From: Ruegeria sediminis
GTDB taxonomy: Bacteria; Pseudomonadota; Alphaproteobacteria; Rhodobacterales; Rhodobacteraceae
Direction: 5' to 3'
DNA: 64,000 bases
Assembly: GCF_005938215.1 (NCBI RefSeq)
Contig: NZ_VCPD01000003.1
Location: forward strand, 186,001-250,000
Part shown: piece after piece, positions 1-8,685 of the stretch
How the letters are laid out: each line of letters starts with the position of its first letter
How positions within the stretch are numbered: position 1 is the first letter of the stretch
Notes under the pieces: model-generated
The model's database searches: none
What the model was told of the DNA's origin: nothing
What the model saw: the letters and a program-made list of their open reading frames with translations, nothing else
Position numbers and translations under genes: made by a program

Positions 1-675
1 CGCAAGGGCTATGCCGAGTTTGATTTCCAGGGCGTTTTCAGCGCGGTGTTCAACTTTGCCACGGTCGACCTGTCATCCTTCTACTTCGACATCCGCAAGG
101 ACGTTCTCTATTGCGACGGCGACAGCCCGCGCCGCCGTGCCGCGCGGACGGTGCTGGACATCCTGTTCCACCGGCTGACCACCTGGCTGTCTCCGATCCT
201 CGTCTTCACGATGGAGGAGGTCTGGCTGGAGCGGTACTCGGGCGACGACAGTTCGGTGCATCTGGTGGACTTCCCCGAAACGCCGGCCGCGTGGCGCGAC
301 CTTGAGAACGAGGCGAACGTGGCCAAGGTGCGCCGCGTGCGCCGCGTGGTGACCGCCGCGCTCGAGATCCAGCGCCGGGACAAAGTCATCGGCTCCAGCC
401 TGGAGGCGGCGCCGGTCGTGCATGTCGAAGACAATGGCGTGCGCGCCCTGCTGCGCCAGATCGACATGGACGATATGTGCATCACCTCGGGCTTGACCGT
501 GACCGGCGATCCGGCCCCGGCCGAGGCGTTCCGCCTGCCCGAGGTCGAAGGTGTCGGCGTCGTCTTCGAAATGGCCGAGGGCGAGAAGTGCCAGCGGTGC
601 TGGAAGATCCTGCCGGATGTCGGCCGCCATGCCCATGCGGGCGTCTGCGGGCGTTGCAACGACGCCTTGGGTTGA
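1..675 (+). CDS. ileS: Isoleucyl-tRNA synthetase, C-terminal part (cut by window start)
   Basis: The reading frame is open from base 1, so only the last about 224 residues of the class I isoleucyl-tRNA synthetase are present. The visible part holds the end of the anticodon-binding helical domain (RKDVLYCDGDS, then TMEEVW around the HRLTTWLSPILVFTMEEVW segment) and a C-terminal zinc-finger-like ending, EKCQRCWKILPDVG...AGVCGRCNDALG, with four cysteines in two CxxC pairs. Both are characteristic of bacterial IleRS. The enzyme charges tRNA-Ile with isoleucine in the cytoplasm. Nothing about its start or regulation can be seen here. It converges on the cyclase gene on the other strand, with about 43 bp between the two stop codons if the cyclase is read without its frameshift. 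Confidence 0.95.
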   Translation, partial: RKGYAEFDFQGVFSAVFNFATVDLSSFYFDIRKDVLYCDGDSPRRRAARTVLDILFHRLTTWLSPILVFTMEEVWLERYSGDDSSVHLVDFPETPAAWRDLENEANVAKVRRVRRVVTAALEIQRRDKVIGSSLEAAPVVHVEDNGVRALLRQIDMDDMCITSGLTVTGDPAPAEAFRLPEVEGVGVVFEMAEGEKCQRCWKILPDVGRHAHAGVCGRCNDALG

Positions 676-718
676 GCCTGGAACCTGCGGTTGCCCGTAG
701 TCCGACGAGGGGCATCGC

Positions 719-1886
719 TTATTCGAGAACGAAAAAACCCGACGGTCTCGTCAAAACCGGCGACCTCGCACGATACGGGGTTGCCGGTTTGGATTGTCGA
801 AATGTCCATGAACTGTTTCGAGCATATCGTTCGGGCATTCTGGCGCGAGGCTTCCTGCAGCATACGCGAGCAAAGATTGATCGTCGGCCCGATGGCCGTG
901 AAATCTAGCCGTGTTCTGCTGCCGATATTGCCGTAAAAGATATCCCCGACATGCAAGGCCGCGCGAAACTCGGGAGACGGGGTGGCGTGCTCATGAGCCA
1001 TGGCCTCCCGCGCCTGAGCGATGGCCTGCAATGCGCCGTCCGCCGCCGCCTCTTGGGCGGTCAGGTCGTCCGGCGTCGGGAAAATCACGAGGGCACCGTC
1101 GCCCAGAAACTTGAGAATTTCGCCGTTGTTGCGGCTGACCGAGTCGTCGATCACCGAGAAGAAATGGTTCAAGAGTTGCAGTACATCCTGCGACTCCATG
1201 CTGTTGGAAAGCTGGGTGTATCCCTTGATGTCGGCAAACAGCACCACGGCCGAGATTGTCTCACCCTCTCCGCGAACGATCTTGCCGCTCAGGACTTTCT
1301 GGCTGGTGGCCTCTCCCAAATAGGTCGCAAGGGTGATCTGTTTGTCCAAGCGCTCGGTGAAATACTCCTTCATCCGCGCCAAGGACGATTGTACCCGCCG
1401 CAAGGCCGTGACTTGCTCATCGTCGAACCCATTGCGGGCTTGGGTGGCAAACTCCACACAACCAGTTACGGTTCCATCGAAGTTGATCAGTGGAAGCACC
1501 AGAACGTCAGTGTATCCCGCTTTCTTGTAGTTCCGTTTGTAGGCTTCGAAATTGTCCGCCGATTTTGCAGCTTCTGCCAGACGCAGACGTATGGAGCGTT
1601 TTGTTGAGATGCTGCCATCGATCGGGGTCTTTTTGAAATCAACTGTGTCAAAGTACTCGTGCAGGAACGTAACGCGTCGAACACCCCCTTTTCGCGTCCA
1701 CCGTGTCTGGATGCCGCGGATGCGAGGATGAATGAACAGTCCGTTGATGATGAGGGCGTCAAGCCCGATACCCGCCTCGTTTAGCCGATGCGCGCAGTCT
1801 TCGACCACAGCCTCGATGCCTTTCGGCGGTTGTGCGCCAGCAATCAGCCAGTTGCACACCGAGTGAATTTTCGCGGTGCTTACCAT
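719..1886 (-). CDS. Class III adenylate/guanylate cyclase with GAF-like N-terminus; apparent 1-base frameshift at its end
   Basis: Makes a cyclic nucleotide (probably cAMP) from NTP. Residues about 25-170 look like a GAF-type sensory domain; the catalytic domain spans about 205-345. The metal-binding aspartates are D219 (LFADIKGYT) and D263 (KFLGDGALVIF), and the transition-state pair N337/R341 lies in AIGPTINLCSR. As written, the frame does not stop after the domain but runs on to base 108, antisense to ileS, adding about 200 residues of low-complexity R/S/T-rich sequence. Removing one base from the A6 run at 732-737 gives the ending GFFVLE and a TAA at 719-721, so the intact protein would have 388 residues. 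I read this as a homopolymer frameshift, real or a sequencing error. The start ATG at 1886 has GGCGGA upstream. It is divergent from ogt. Confidence 0.85.
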
Positions 1887-2033
1887 GACATCGTTCCGCC
1901 CCTATTGGGCAATCATCATGCTCGGAATGCGATGTTGAAGCAAATGGGCGATAGCCAGGCCCGAAAGCATGGCAGAGTCTCGCAGCACTACATACCGGTT
2001 GCAGAGGTGCATGCCTTCTGCCAGCTTCGCTTT

Positions 2034-2495
2034 GTGCCAAAAATCATTGTCGATACCAGTTTCGGCCGACTTGTGGTCGAAGAGCAGAATGGGTTCATCG
2101 TCCGTCTGACCTGGAACGATGCCGAGGACAATGGGGCCGCGGCTTCGCCCCTGTTGCACGAGGCTGCGGCGCAGATCAGGGCCTATGACGCGGGACAGCT
2201 GCGGCGTTTCGATCTGCCGCTGCGGATCGAGGGATCTGAGTTTCAGAAGCAGGTGTGCGACGCGATGTCCGCCATCCCGTTCGGCGACACCCGCACCTAT
2301 GGCGACATCGCCCGCGACCTCGATCATCCGGCACAGGCGGTCGGGCAAGCCTGCGGGGCCAACCCCATTCCGGTCATCATCCCCTGCCATCGCGTCCTGG
2401 CGGCAAGCGGATTGGGCGGCTTTTCCGGCGCGGGCGGGATCGAGACGAAGGTGGCGTTGCTGCGTCACGAAGGCGCTGCTGGCCTGCTGATCTGA
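2034..2495 (+). CDS. ogt: Methylated-DNA-protein-cysteine S-methyltransferase
   Basis: Repairs O6-methylguanine and O4-methylthymine by one-step transfer of the alkyl group to its own cysteine. The active-site signature IIPCHRVL is present with the acceptor C118 (counting from the GTG at 2034), preceded by the helix-turn-helix region FGDTRTYGDIARDLDHPAQAVGQACGANP. At 153 residues it matches the stand-alone Ogt type without an Ada N-terminal domain. The frame is open further upstream to 1788, but that part overlaps the divergent cyclase and shows no family similarity. I chose GTG 2034 because VPKIIVDTSFG is a normal N-terminus for the family; no strong Shine-Dalgarno is visible, so the start is uncertain. 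Confidence 0.88.
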   Translation: MPKIIVDTSFGRLVVEEQNGFIVRLTWNDAEDNGAAASPLLHEAAAQIRAYDAGQLRRFDLPLRIEGSEFQKQVCDAMSAIPFGDTRTYGDIARDLDHPAQAVGQACGANPIPVIIPCHRVLAASGLGGFSGAGGIETKVALLRHEGAAGLLI

Positions 2496-2571
2496 AACGC
2501 GAAAAGCAGTTGCATTTGCGCAATTTGCGACACAACCTATCCTGACTATCGAATTTGAAGGACACCGCTGA

Positions 2572-3039
2572 ATGACTGCCGAGCAAGACCGCGCCGCAAA
2601 AAAGAAGGCTATCGTCGATCGCCTCATGTCCCTTGAGGCCGAGGAGCTGGCAACCGCCAAAGCGCATTACGAAGCGTTCATGAAGGACTCGCAGCTCGAC
2701 GACCGGGAAGGCCATGACAAGGACGACATTGCCGCCTCTCGTGAAAACGCCGACCTCGCAGCTGCGTTCGATGCGCCGGTTCATGCGCATCACGCGAAGA
2801 TCGACGTGATCGAAAACACGAACTTCCGTCTGACCGATACCGTGGCTCCGGGGGCAGTGGTGAAGTTCAGCAACAGGAATTTCGTCGTCTGCGTATCGAC
2901 GAGCCGGTTCGAGGTCGATGGCGAAACCTACATGGGCATCTCGACGCAAAGCCCGATCTACCTGGCCATGGCGGGCCTGCAGAAAGGCGAACTATTCACC
3001 CATAACGGCACCGAATTCGAGGTCGAAGACGTCCTTTGA
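2572..3039 (+). CDS. Small GreA/GreB-like protein
   Basis: 155 residues with the two-part build of transcript cleavage factors. Residues 1-70 are a charged helical hairpin whose turn is unusually acidic (QLDDREGHDKDD, then SRENADL, comparable to the KENAEY region of GreA). Residues about 75-155 form a beta-rich domain, with GAVVKFSNRNFVV and the end GLQKGELFTHNGTEFEVEDVL, comparable to the GreA C-terminal FKBP-like domain. Gre factors insert their coiled coil into the RNA polymerase secondary channel and promote cleavage of backtracked RNA. This protein may act in the same place, but its overall similarity to GreA proper is low, so a different secondary-channel role (as for Rnk or DksA) is possible. 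It is transcribed after ogt with a 76 bp gap. Confidence 0.6.
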   Translation: MTAEQDRAAKKKAIVDRLMSLEAEELATAKAHYEAFMKDSQLDDREGHDKDDIAASRENADLAAAFDAPVHAHHAKIDVIENTNFRLTDTVAPGAVVKFSNRNFVVCVSTSRFEVDGETYMGISTQSPIYLAMAGLQKGELFTHNGTEFEVEDVL

Positions 3040-3073
3040 ATCCGCCCTTTGGCAGGTTGGCGAAGAACGCGCG

Positions 3074-3841
3074 CTACGACGCGCTTTCTTCACGTTGCGG
3101 ATTGTCCCGTTCGGGGATGATCTGCTGTGCGATCCCCGCGCTGATCAGGTAGATGCTGGTCAGGACCAAACCCCAATGCGCCCAACTGTCGGGGTGGAAA
3201 TCGACCCAGGCGGCCCAACCGGCGAAAAAGGTCCATGCAAAGGCCATCGGCAGCGTCAAGCCGCGCCAGCGTTGGGTGCGGACGGGGTGCACGAATTTCA
3301 GCGGCAGGAACATCGCGATCGATAGAACCGTCACCAGGCCCAGGCTGAAGTAGAAATTCGGCTCGAGCGCGAAGATCACGATGACGACCATGTTCCAGCA
3401 GCCGGGAAAGCCGGAAAAGGAATTGTCCTTGGTCTTCATGCGCGTATCGGCAAAATACAGCGCGCTGGCGAAAGTGATGACGATGATCGCGAACCATCCG
3501 GTCCACCCATCCATCAGGCCCGATTTGAACAGCGCAAAGGCCGGGATGAAGACATAGGTCAGGTAGTCGATGATCAGGTCAAGCAGCTCTCCGTCGAATT
3601 CGGGGGCGTATTTCTTGACATGGAAGTGCCGCGCAAGCGGACCGTCTATTCCATCCACGATGAAGGACACGACAAGCCACAGATACATCAGGCTCCATTT
3701 CTCATCGACTGCGGCAAGCATGGCCAGCATGGCGAACACTGCGCCGGTGGCGGTGAAGATATGGACGACAAGGGCTTTGAACTGGGGTGTCATGAGCCTG
3801 TCATTACCGAAAACCAAGCTGACTGCAAACGGTTGCGCCAT
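3074..3841 (-). CDS. pcs: Phosphatidylcholine synthase (Pcs)
   Basis: Integral inner-membrane enzyme that condenses choline with CDP-diacylglycerol to give phosphatidylcholine. The modified CDP-alcohol phosphotransferase signature of Pcs, DG-x2-AR-x12-G-x3-D-x3-D, can be read directly: DGPLAR, twelve residues, G, ELL, D, LII, D. Several hydrophobic membrane segments precede and follow it. The longest frame gives 255 residues from ATG 3841. An internal ATG at 3793 (MTPQFKALVVH) would give 239, closer to the usual Pcs length, and neither has a clear Shine-Dalgarno. It is the last gene of the DUF484-xerC-pcs run, 30 bp after xerC, and converges on the Gre-like gene. Confidence 0.9.
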   Translation of the reverse strand: MAQPFAVSLVFGNDRLMTPQFKALVVHIFTATGAVFAMLAMLAAVDEKWSLMYLWLVVSFIVDGIDGPLARHFHVKKYAPEFDGELLDLIIDYLTYVFIPAFALFKSGLMDGWTGWFAIIVITFASALYFADTRMKTKDNSFSGFPGCWNMVVIVIFALEPNFYFSLGLVTVLSIAMFLPLKFVHPVRTQRWRGLTLPMAFAWTFFAGWAAWVDFHPDSWAHWGLVLTSIYLISAGIAQQIIPERDNPQREESAS

Positions 3842-3871
3842 TGGGCGCGCGGAAACGTTGCGGCTGTGTCC

Positions 3872-4792
3872 CTAGGCCTTCGGATGCGCGCGCTCGTAAA
3901 CCTCCATCAGGCGCGCCGTATCGACCGCTGTGTAGGTTTGGGTGGTGGAGAGAGAGGCGTGCCCCAGCAGTTCCTGGATCGCCCGCAGATCACCGCCCGC
4001 TGCCAGCAGATGGGTGGCAAAGCTGTGCCGCATCGCGTGCGGCGTGGCCGACGCCGGCAGGCCGAGCTGCATCCGCGCCTTGGCCATCACGCCCTGGATT
4101 GCGCGTGGGTTCAATGCTCCACCGCGCACACCGCGAAACAGCGGCTCGGCTGGTTCCTGCGGGTGCGGACACAGGCGAAGGTAGTGGGCCACGGCTTCGC
4201 GCGCGGCGGGAATGACCGGGACGATCCTTTCCTTACCGCCCTTGCCGACGATCCGCAGGGTCTGCGGCAGCGGCGCGTCCGCACCGGTCAGGGATAAGGC
4301 CTCGGATATGCGCAGGCCGCAGCCATAGAGCAACGTGACCACCGCGACGTCGCGGGCGGAGGCCCAATCGCTGGCCGTTTGCAATTCGACGGTATCGATC
4401 ATCGCGCGGGCGGCGTCCTCGGCCAGCGGTCGGGGCAGTTTCTTGCTGAATTTCGGAGCGCGCGTGGACAAAACGGCCGTGGGCTCGAACCCTTCGCGTT
4501 CTGCCAGCCAACGATAGAAGCTTTTGACGGCCGAGAGCTTGCGCGCCAGCGAACGGGCGCCAATGCCCGCACCACGCTGCTGCGCCATCCAGGCCCGCAT
4601 GTCCGAAACGGTGATCCTCTCCAGCGCGGGCAAGCCTTCGCGAGCGCCGTGATGCACCGTCATGAAGGCCAGGAAATCGGCAACGTCCCCGCGATAGGCG
4701 GTCAGGGTGTTCTCGGCGCGGCCGGAAAGCGCCCTTTGACTCTCCAGCCAATGCTGAAGCGCGTCCCGGCAGGCGGGCGAGATCAGGTTCAC
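3872..4792 (-). CDS. xerC: Tyrosine recombinase XerC
   Basis: Site-specific recombinase that, with XerD, resolves chromosome dimers at dif. 306 residues from the GTG at 4792, the usual XerC length. The N-terminal core-binding SAM-like domain covers about 1-100. The catalytic domain carries the full set: R161 (GLRISEAL), K184 (VGKGGKERI), H252 and R255 (HAMRHSFATHLL), H278 (LGHASLSTTQTY) and the nucleophile Y287. A longer upstream frame exists but lies inside the DUF484 gene. GTG is preferred because it overlaps the DUF484 stop codon as GTGA, a typical translational-coupling arrangement. The pairing of DUF484 with XerC is common in proteobacteria. Confidence 0.95.
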   Translation of the reverse strand: MNLISPACRDALQHWLESQRALSGRAENTLTAYRGDVADFLAFMTVHHGAREGLPALERITVSDMRAWMAQQRGAGIGARSLARKLSAVKSFYRWLAEREGFEPTAVLSTRAPKFSKKLPRPLAEDAARAMIDTVELQTASDWASARDVAVVTLLYGCGLRISEALSLTGADAPLPQTLRIVGKGGKERIVPVIPAAREAVAHYLRLCPHPQEPAEPLFRGVRGGALNPRAIQGVMAKARMQLGLPASATPHAMRHSFATHLLAAGGDLRAIQELLGHASLSTTQTYTAVDTARLMEVYERAHPKA

Positions 4793-5496
4793 GACAGCCA
4801 GTGGCGCATCGCGCGCTCGAACACTCCCGCGAAAAAGGTCAGAAGATCGGTGCCGAGCTGCGGCGTGAAATGGCGCGGATCGTTGGACCCGAGCGCGATC
4901 ATGCCCGGAAGCCGACCCTGGCCGAGATCCAGCTTCAGGCAGGCTTCGGACCGGAGCTGGTCGCCGCGCTCGCCGTAGATCTGGCGCGATCCCCGCTGCA
5001 TCTGCCGAAGCGTGACCTGACGCGGCGGGCCTTTGCGGTCGTGGGTAAGGTAGGCGTCGATGAAGCCGGGCTCGGCCACGCACAACACCCCGCCCATACG
5101 TTTGATCGCGGGGTCCTCGTCATCCAGAGTGGATTCGAGTACCAGCGTTATGGTGTCGATCCGCAGGATCTCGGCCACTTCTCCGTCGAGGTCGCTCAGG
5201 AATTCTTCGAAGTCCATCGGCTCCAGCATCCGCAGAATGGCCCGGTGGATCTGGTTGGTTCCGGCCAGGTTCTCGTACGCAGCTGCGATGACCGAGCGAT
5301 GGGTGTCTTCGAGCCGGTCCAACCGGGCCTCGAGCCGCTCCATGGCGATGCCGCGCAGGTCGATGATGTTCTCGCCCAGAGCCCGCTCGTTGGCGGCGAC
5401 AAGAGCCTGCATCAGGTCCTTGTCGTCCAGGATGGCGTCGGGTTTGGCGAGAATCGCCGCGCGAAGTTGGTCTTCGAGTTTTGGGCTGCTGCTCAT
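4789..5496 (-). CDS. DUF484 family protein
   Basis: 235 residues from ATG 5496 (MSSSPKLEDQLRAAIL). The N-terminal third is helical and predicted coiled coil (ARLDRLEDTHRSVIAAAYENL). The rest resembles a GAF-like fold: CVAEPGFIDAYLTHDRKG, and the family ending GMIALGSNDPRHFTPQLGTDLLTFFAGVFERAM, which is typical of DUF484. The biochemical function is unknown; the family is usually found immediately before xerC, as here with a 4 bp overlap, and is thought by association to relate to recombination. An upstream ATG at 5637 would add 47 residues without family similarity. Confidence 0.85.
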   Translation of the reverse strand: MSSSPKLEDQLRAAILAKPDAILDDKDLMQALVAANERALGENIIDLRGIAMERLEARLDRLEDTHRSVIAAAYENLAGTNQIHRAILRMLEPMDFEEFLSDLDGEVAEILRIDTITLVLESTLDDEDPAIKRMGGVLCVAEPGFIDAYLTHDRKGPPRQVTLRQMQRGSRQIYGERGDQLRSEACLKLDLGQGRLPGMIALGSNDPRHFTPQLGTDLLTFFAGVFERAMRHWLS

Positions 5497-5680
5497 GTCT
5501 GGTCCGTTATTCTTTTGTTGGTGGGACTTATAACATGGGATGTTCGGCTTGCCGCAGAAAAAAGTCCGGTTGGGAAATCTGTGTGTCTCTTGAGTCGCGC
5601 GCGGGTTTTCCGGTTGATTGTTGGACGCCTCGCGCATCGCTCAGGTTGAACCTCCACTCACAGCGCACGAGGCCCGCTAT

Positions 5681-5715
5681 AAAAAACGGCGCGGGAGCGT
5701 TGGCTCCCGCGCCGT
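5681..5715 (-). terminator. Rho-independent terminator of fsa
   Basis: A 13-bp perfect stem (arms 5686-5698 and 5703-5715, loop GTTG) is followed, in the minus-strand direction, by a run of six U (bases 5681-5686). It lies 24 bp after the fsa stop codon and separates fsa from the downstream DUF484-xerC-pcs unit. Confidence 0.92.
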
Positions 5716-5738
5716 CCTCAAGCGAGGTATTCTTGGCG

Positions 5739-6392
5739 TCAGAGGATCTTCTGGCCTGTCTTGGCCCAGTCCGCCATGAACGCTTCCAGCCCCTTGTCGG
5801 TCAGCGGATGATCGGCCAGTTTCTTGATCACCGCTGGCGGTGCAGTGATCACGTCGGCGCCGATACGGGCGCTGTCGGCCACGTGGTTGACCGAGCGGAT
5901 CGACGCGGCGAGGATTTCGGTCTCGTAGCCGTAGTTGTCATACACCTGGCGGATGTCGGCGATCAGGTCCATGCCATCGAGGTTGATGTCGTCCAGGCGC
6001 CCGATGAAGGGCGAGATGAAGGTCGCGCCGGCCTTGGCGGCCAGAATCGCCTGGTTGACCGAGAAGCACAGGGTGACATTGACCATCTGCCCTTCGCCGG
6101 TCAGCGTTTTGCAAGCTTTCAACCCGTCCCAGGTCAGCGGTACTTTCACGGCGATGTTCGGCGCGATCGCGGCCAGCTTGCGGCCCTCGGCGATCATGGC
6201 GTCGGCTTCGGTCGCCACGACTTCGGCCGAGACCGGACCGTCGACCAGGTCGCAGATCTCTTTCGTGACCTCGAGGATGTCGCGGCCGGATTTCAGGATC
6301 AGCGAGGGATTGGTTGTCACACCGTCCACCATGCCAAGATCGTTGAGTTCGGCGATCGCGTCGATCTCGGCGGTGTCTACAAAGAATTTCAT
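5739..6392 (-). CDS. fsa: Fructose-6-phosphate aldolase / small transaldolase-like protein
   Basis: 217 residues, the length of the short TalC/FSA subfamily of transaldolases. The Schiff-base lysine is K83 in NIAVKVPLT. Other family landmarks are FVDTAEI at the start, [37 protein letters not shown] and the Arg in ASIRSVNHV. The family either transfers dihydroxyacetone units in the pentose phosphate pathway (transaldolase) or cleaves fructose 6-phosphate; sequence alone does not decide, although many alphaproteobacterial members serve as transaldolase. It is transcribed alone, divergent from priA with 91 bp between the start codons, and ends in a strong terminator. Confidence 0.93.
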   Translation of the reverse strand: MKFFVDTAEIDAIAELNDLGMVDGVTTNPSLILKSGRDILEVTKEICDLVDGPVSAEVVATEADAMIAEGRKLAAIAPNIAVKVPLTWDGLKACKTLTGEGQMVNVTLCFSVNQAILAAKAGATFISPFIGRLDDINLDGMDLIADIRQVYDNYGYETEILAASIRSVNHVADSARIGADVITAPPAVIKKLADHPLTDKGLEAFMADWAKTGQKIL

Positions 6393-6483
6393 GGGGGCAG
6401 TCCTTTGATGGGTTGGCCTCTGTCGCGCTTGCCTTTACCCCAAAGGAACACCTGCTGAAACCCCTGCTGAGGAATGGCGACAG

Positions 6484-8679
6484 TTGAGCGGACCGGAATA
6501 CTTCGAACATGGCGAACTGGTGGCCGTTCTGACGACACAACCGCTGGACCGGACGCTCGATTACAAGGCTCCGGAAGGGGGCTGCTTCCTGGGCGCTTTC
6601 GTAGAGGTTCCGCTTGGGCCGCGCAAGGTTCTGGGAGTTGTCTGGGGGCAGGGGCAGGGCAATTTCGATCCCGCCAAGATCCGCTCGGTCATCCGGGTTC
6701 TGGAAGCGGCGCCGATGCGCGAGGAAATGCGCGCATTTCTCGGGCGGGCTGCGGATTACACGCTGACGCCTATGCCGGCGATGCTGCGGCTTGCGACCCG
6801 CGCGCCGGGGCTTGGCGATCCGCCGTCGATGCGCAAGATCTATCGGTTGGGTAGTGGTGCGCCCGAGCGGCTGACCGATGCCCGCACGCGGGTGCTTGAA
6901 GTCCTGCGGGACTATGGCGGTTTGGCCTTTACCTTGAAGGAGCTGGCGGAAATGGCCGGCGTCACGTCCTCGGTGATCAAGGGCCTCGTGAAGCAGGGCG
7001 CGGTGCGCGAGGAGGACAGCCCGCGCGATCTGCCTTATCCGGTTCTGGACCCTTATCTGCCGGGCAAGGAACTGACCGAGGATCAGTCGGCTGCGGCGGA
7101 TGCCCTGTGCCGGTCCCTGCGCGGCGGACAATATGGCACGACGCTGCTGAAAGGTGTGACCGGCTCGGGAAAGACAGAGGTCTATCTTGAAGCCGTCGCC
7201 GAGTCCCTGCGCCTGGGCAAACAGGCGTTGGTGCTGTTGCCGGAAATCGCGCTGACGGCAGAATTCCTGAGCCGGGTCGAGGTGCGGTTCGGCGCGCGTC
7301 CGGCCGAATGGCACTCGGGCGCGACCATGACCGAGCGGCGGCGGGTCTGGCGCATGGTGGGGCAGGGCGACGCGCAACTGGTGGTGGGCGCTCGCTCGGC
7401 GCTGTTTCTGCCGTTTCGCGACCTTGGCCTGATCATCGTCGACGAAGAACATGACACCTCGTACAAACAGGAGGATGGCGTTCTCTACAACGCGCGGGAC
7501 ATGGCGGTCCTGCGTGCGGCGATCTGCGGGGCGCAGGTGGTTCTGGCCAGCGCCACGCCTTCGCTGGAAAGCTGGGCGAATGCGGAGGCGGGCAAATACG
7601 AACGTCTGGACCTCTCGGCCCGGTTCGGCGCTGCGGTTCTGCCGGAAATGAAGACGATCGACATGCGGGCCGAGCAGCTGCAGCCGGGCTCGTGGATTTC
7701 GCCGACCCTGCGCCAGGCAGTTCGCGCGCGGATGGACAGCGGCGAACAGTCGCTGTTGTTCATCAACCGCCGGGGATATGCGCCGGTCACGCTGTGCCGG
7801 GCCTGCGGTCAACAGATCGGTTGCGATCATTGCGACGCGCGGATGGTCGAACACCGGTTCCTCAAGCGCCTGATGTGCCACCAGTGCGGCGAGACCAAAC
7901 CCATGCCTGACGCCTGCCCGTCCTGCGGGGTCGAGGGCAAGCTGGCGCCTGTCGGTCCCGGTATCGAACGTCTGGCAGAAGAGGCCGCGGCGACATTTCC
8001 TGAAGCCCGCATTGCCATGCTAAGTTCCGACCTGTTCGGATCGGCGCGTGCGCTCAAGGCCAAGATCGAGGAAATCGCCGAAGGAGATGCGGACCTGATC
8101 ATCGGCACGCAGCTTGTCGCCAAGGGCCACAACTTTCCCAAGCTGACCCTGGTTGGCGTGATCGACGCGGATCTCGGGCTGCAGGGGTCGGATCTGCGCG
8201 CCGCCGAGCGTACCTTTCAGCTGATGCGCCAGGTTGCTGGCCGCGCCGGGCGGTCGGAACGTCCCGGCCAGGCGCTTCTGCAGACCTTTCAGCCCGAGCA
8301 TCCGGTGATCCGGGCAATCCTGTCCGGAGACGAGGAAGGGTTCTGGCGGGCCGAGGCGGCGGGGCGGCAGGCAGCAGGTGTTCCCCCCTATGGGCGCATG
8401 GCCGGGATCATTCTGTCGGGTCCCGAGGTCGGCCCGGTCTTCGATATCGGCAATGCGCTCGCGCGCAACGATGGGCCGCTGCGGCAGGTCGGAGCCCAGG
8501 TTTTCGGCCCCGCTCCGGCTCCGATCGCGCGGATACGCGGACGGCACAGGGTGCGGCTGTTGGTCAAGGCGCCCAAGGGTGCTCCGCTGCAGGATGCCAT
8601 TGCCCGCTGGATCGCGCCGGTCACGCTCAAGGGGGACATCCGGCTGGCTGTGGATATCGACCCGCAGAGTTTCTTCTGA
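6484..8679 (+). CDS. priA: Primosomal replication restart helicase PriA
   Basis: ATP-dependent 3'-5' DNA helicase that reloads the replisome at stalled forks. 731 residues. The N-terminal 3'-DNA-end-binding domain comes first, then helicase motif I GVTGSGKTEVYLEA, the Walker B box VDEEHDTSYKQED, and a zinc-binding insertion around residues 440-480 with cysteines in CRACGQQIGCDHCDARM and CHQCGETKPMPDACPSCG, followed by motifs ending in QVAGRAGR. The start is TTG at 6484, supported by GAGGA at 6469-6473. It ends 6 bp before the convergent yeeE-like gene. Confidence 0.96.
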   Translation: MSGPEYFEHGELVAVLTTQPLDRTLDYKAPEGGCFLGAFVEVPLGPRKVLGVVWGQGQGNFDPAKIRSVIRVLEAAPMREEMRAFLGRAADYTLTPMPAMLRLATRAPGLGDPPSMRKIYRLGSGAPERLTDARTRVLEVLRDYGGLAFTLKELAEMAGVTSSVIKGLVKQGAVREEDSPRDLPYPVLDPYLPGKELTEDQSAAADALCRSLRGGQYGTTLLKGVTGSGKTEVYLEAVAESLRLGKQALVLLPEIALTAEFLSRVEVRFGARPAEWHSGATMTERRRVWRMVGQGDAQLVVGARSALFLPFRDLGLIIVDEEHDTSYKQEDGVLYNARDMAVLRAAICGAQVVLASATPSLESWANAEAGKYERLDLSARFGAAVLPEMKTIDMRAEQLQPGSWISPTLRQAVRARMDSGEQSLLFINRRGYAPVTLCRACGQQIGCDHCDARMVEHRFLKRLMCHQCGETKPMPDACPSCGVEGKLAPVGPGIERLAEEAAATFPEARIAMLSSDLFGSARALKAKIEEIAEGDADLIIGTQLVAKGHNFPKLTLVGVIDADLGLQGSDLRAAERTFQLMRQVAGRAGRSERPGQALLQTFQPEHPVIRAILSGDEEGFWRAEAAGRQAAGVPPYGRMAGIILSGPEVGPVFDIGNALARNDGPLRQVGAQVFGPAPAPIARIRGRHRVRLLVKAPKGAPLQDAIARWIAPVTLKGDIRLAVDIDPQSFF

Positions 8680-8685
8680 GCGGGG

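Noticed and set aside
108..718. C-terminal extension of the cyclase across ileS
   Set aside because: It has no similarity to cyclases, is antisense to conserved ileS codons, and is explained by a one-base frameshift.
2496..2571. TTGC-repeats (TTGCATTTGCGCAATTTGCGACA) as an operator before the Gre-like gene
   Set aside because: The repeats are suggestive, but part of the stretch reads as an ordinary -35/-10 region and I know no regulator with this pattern.
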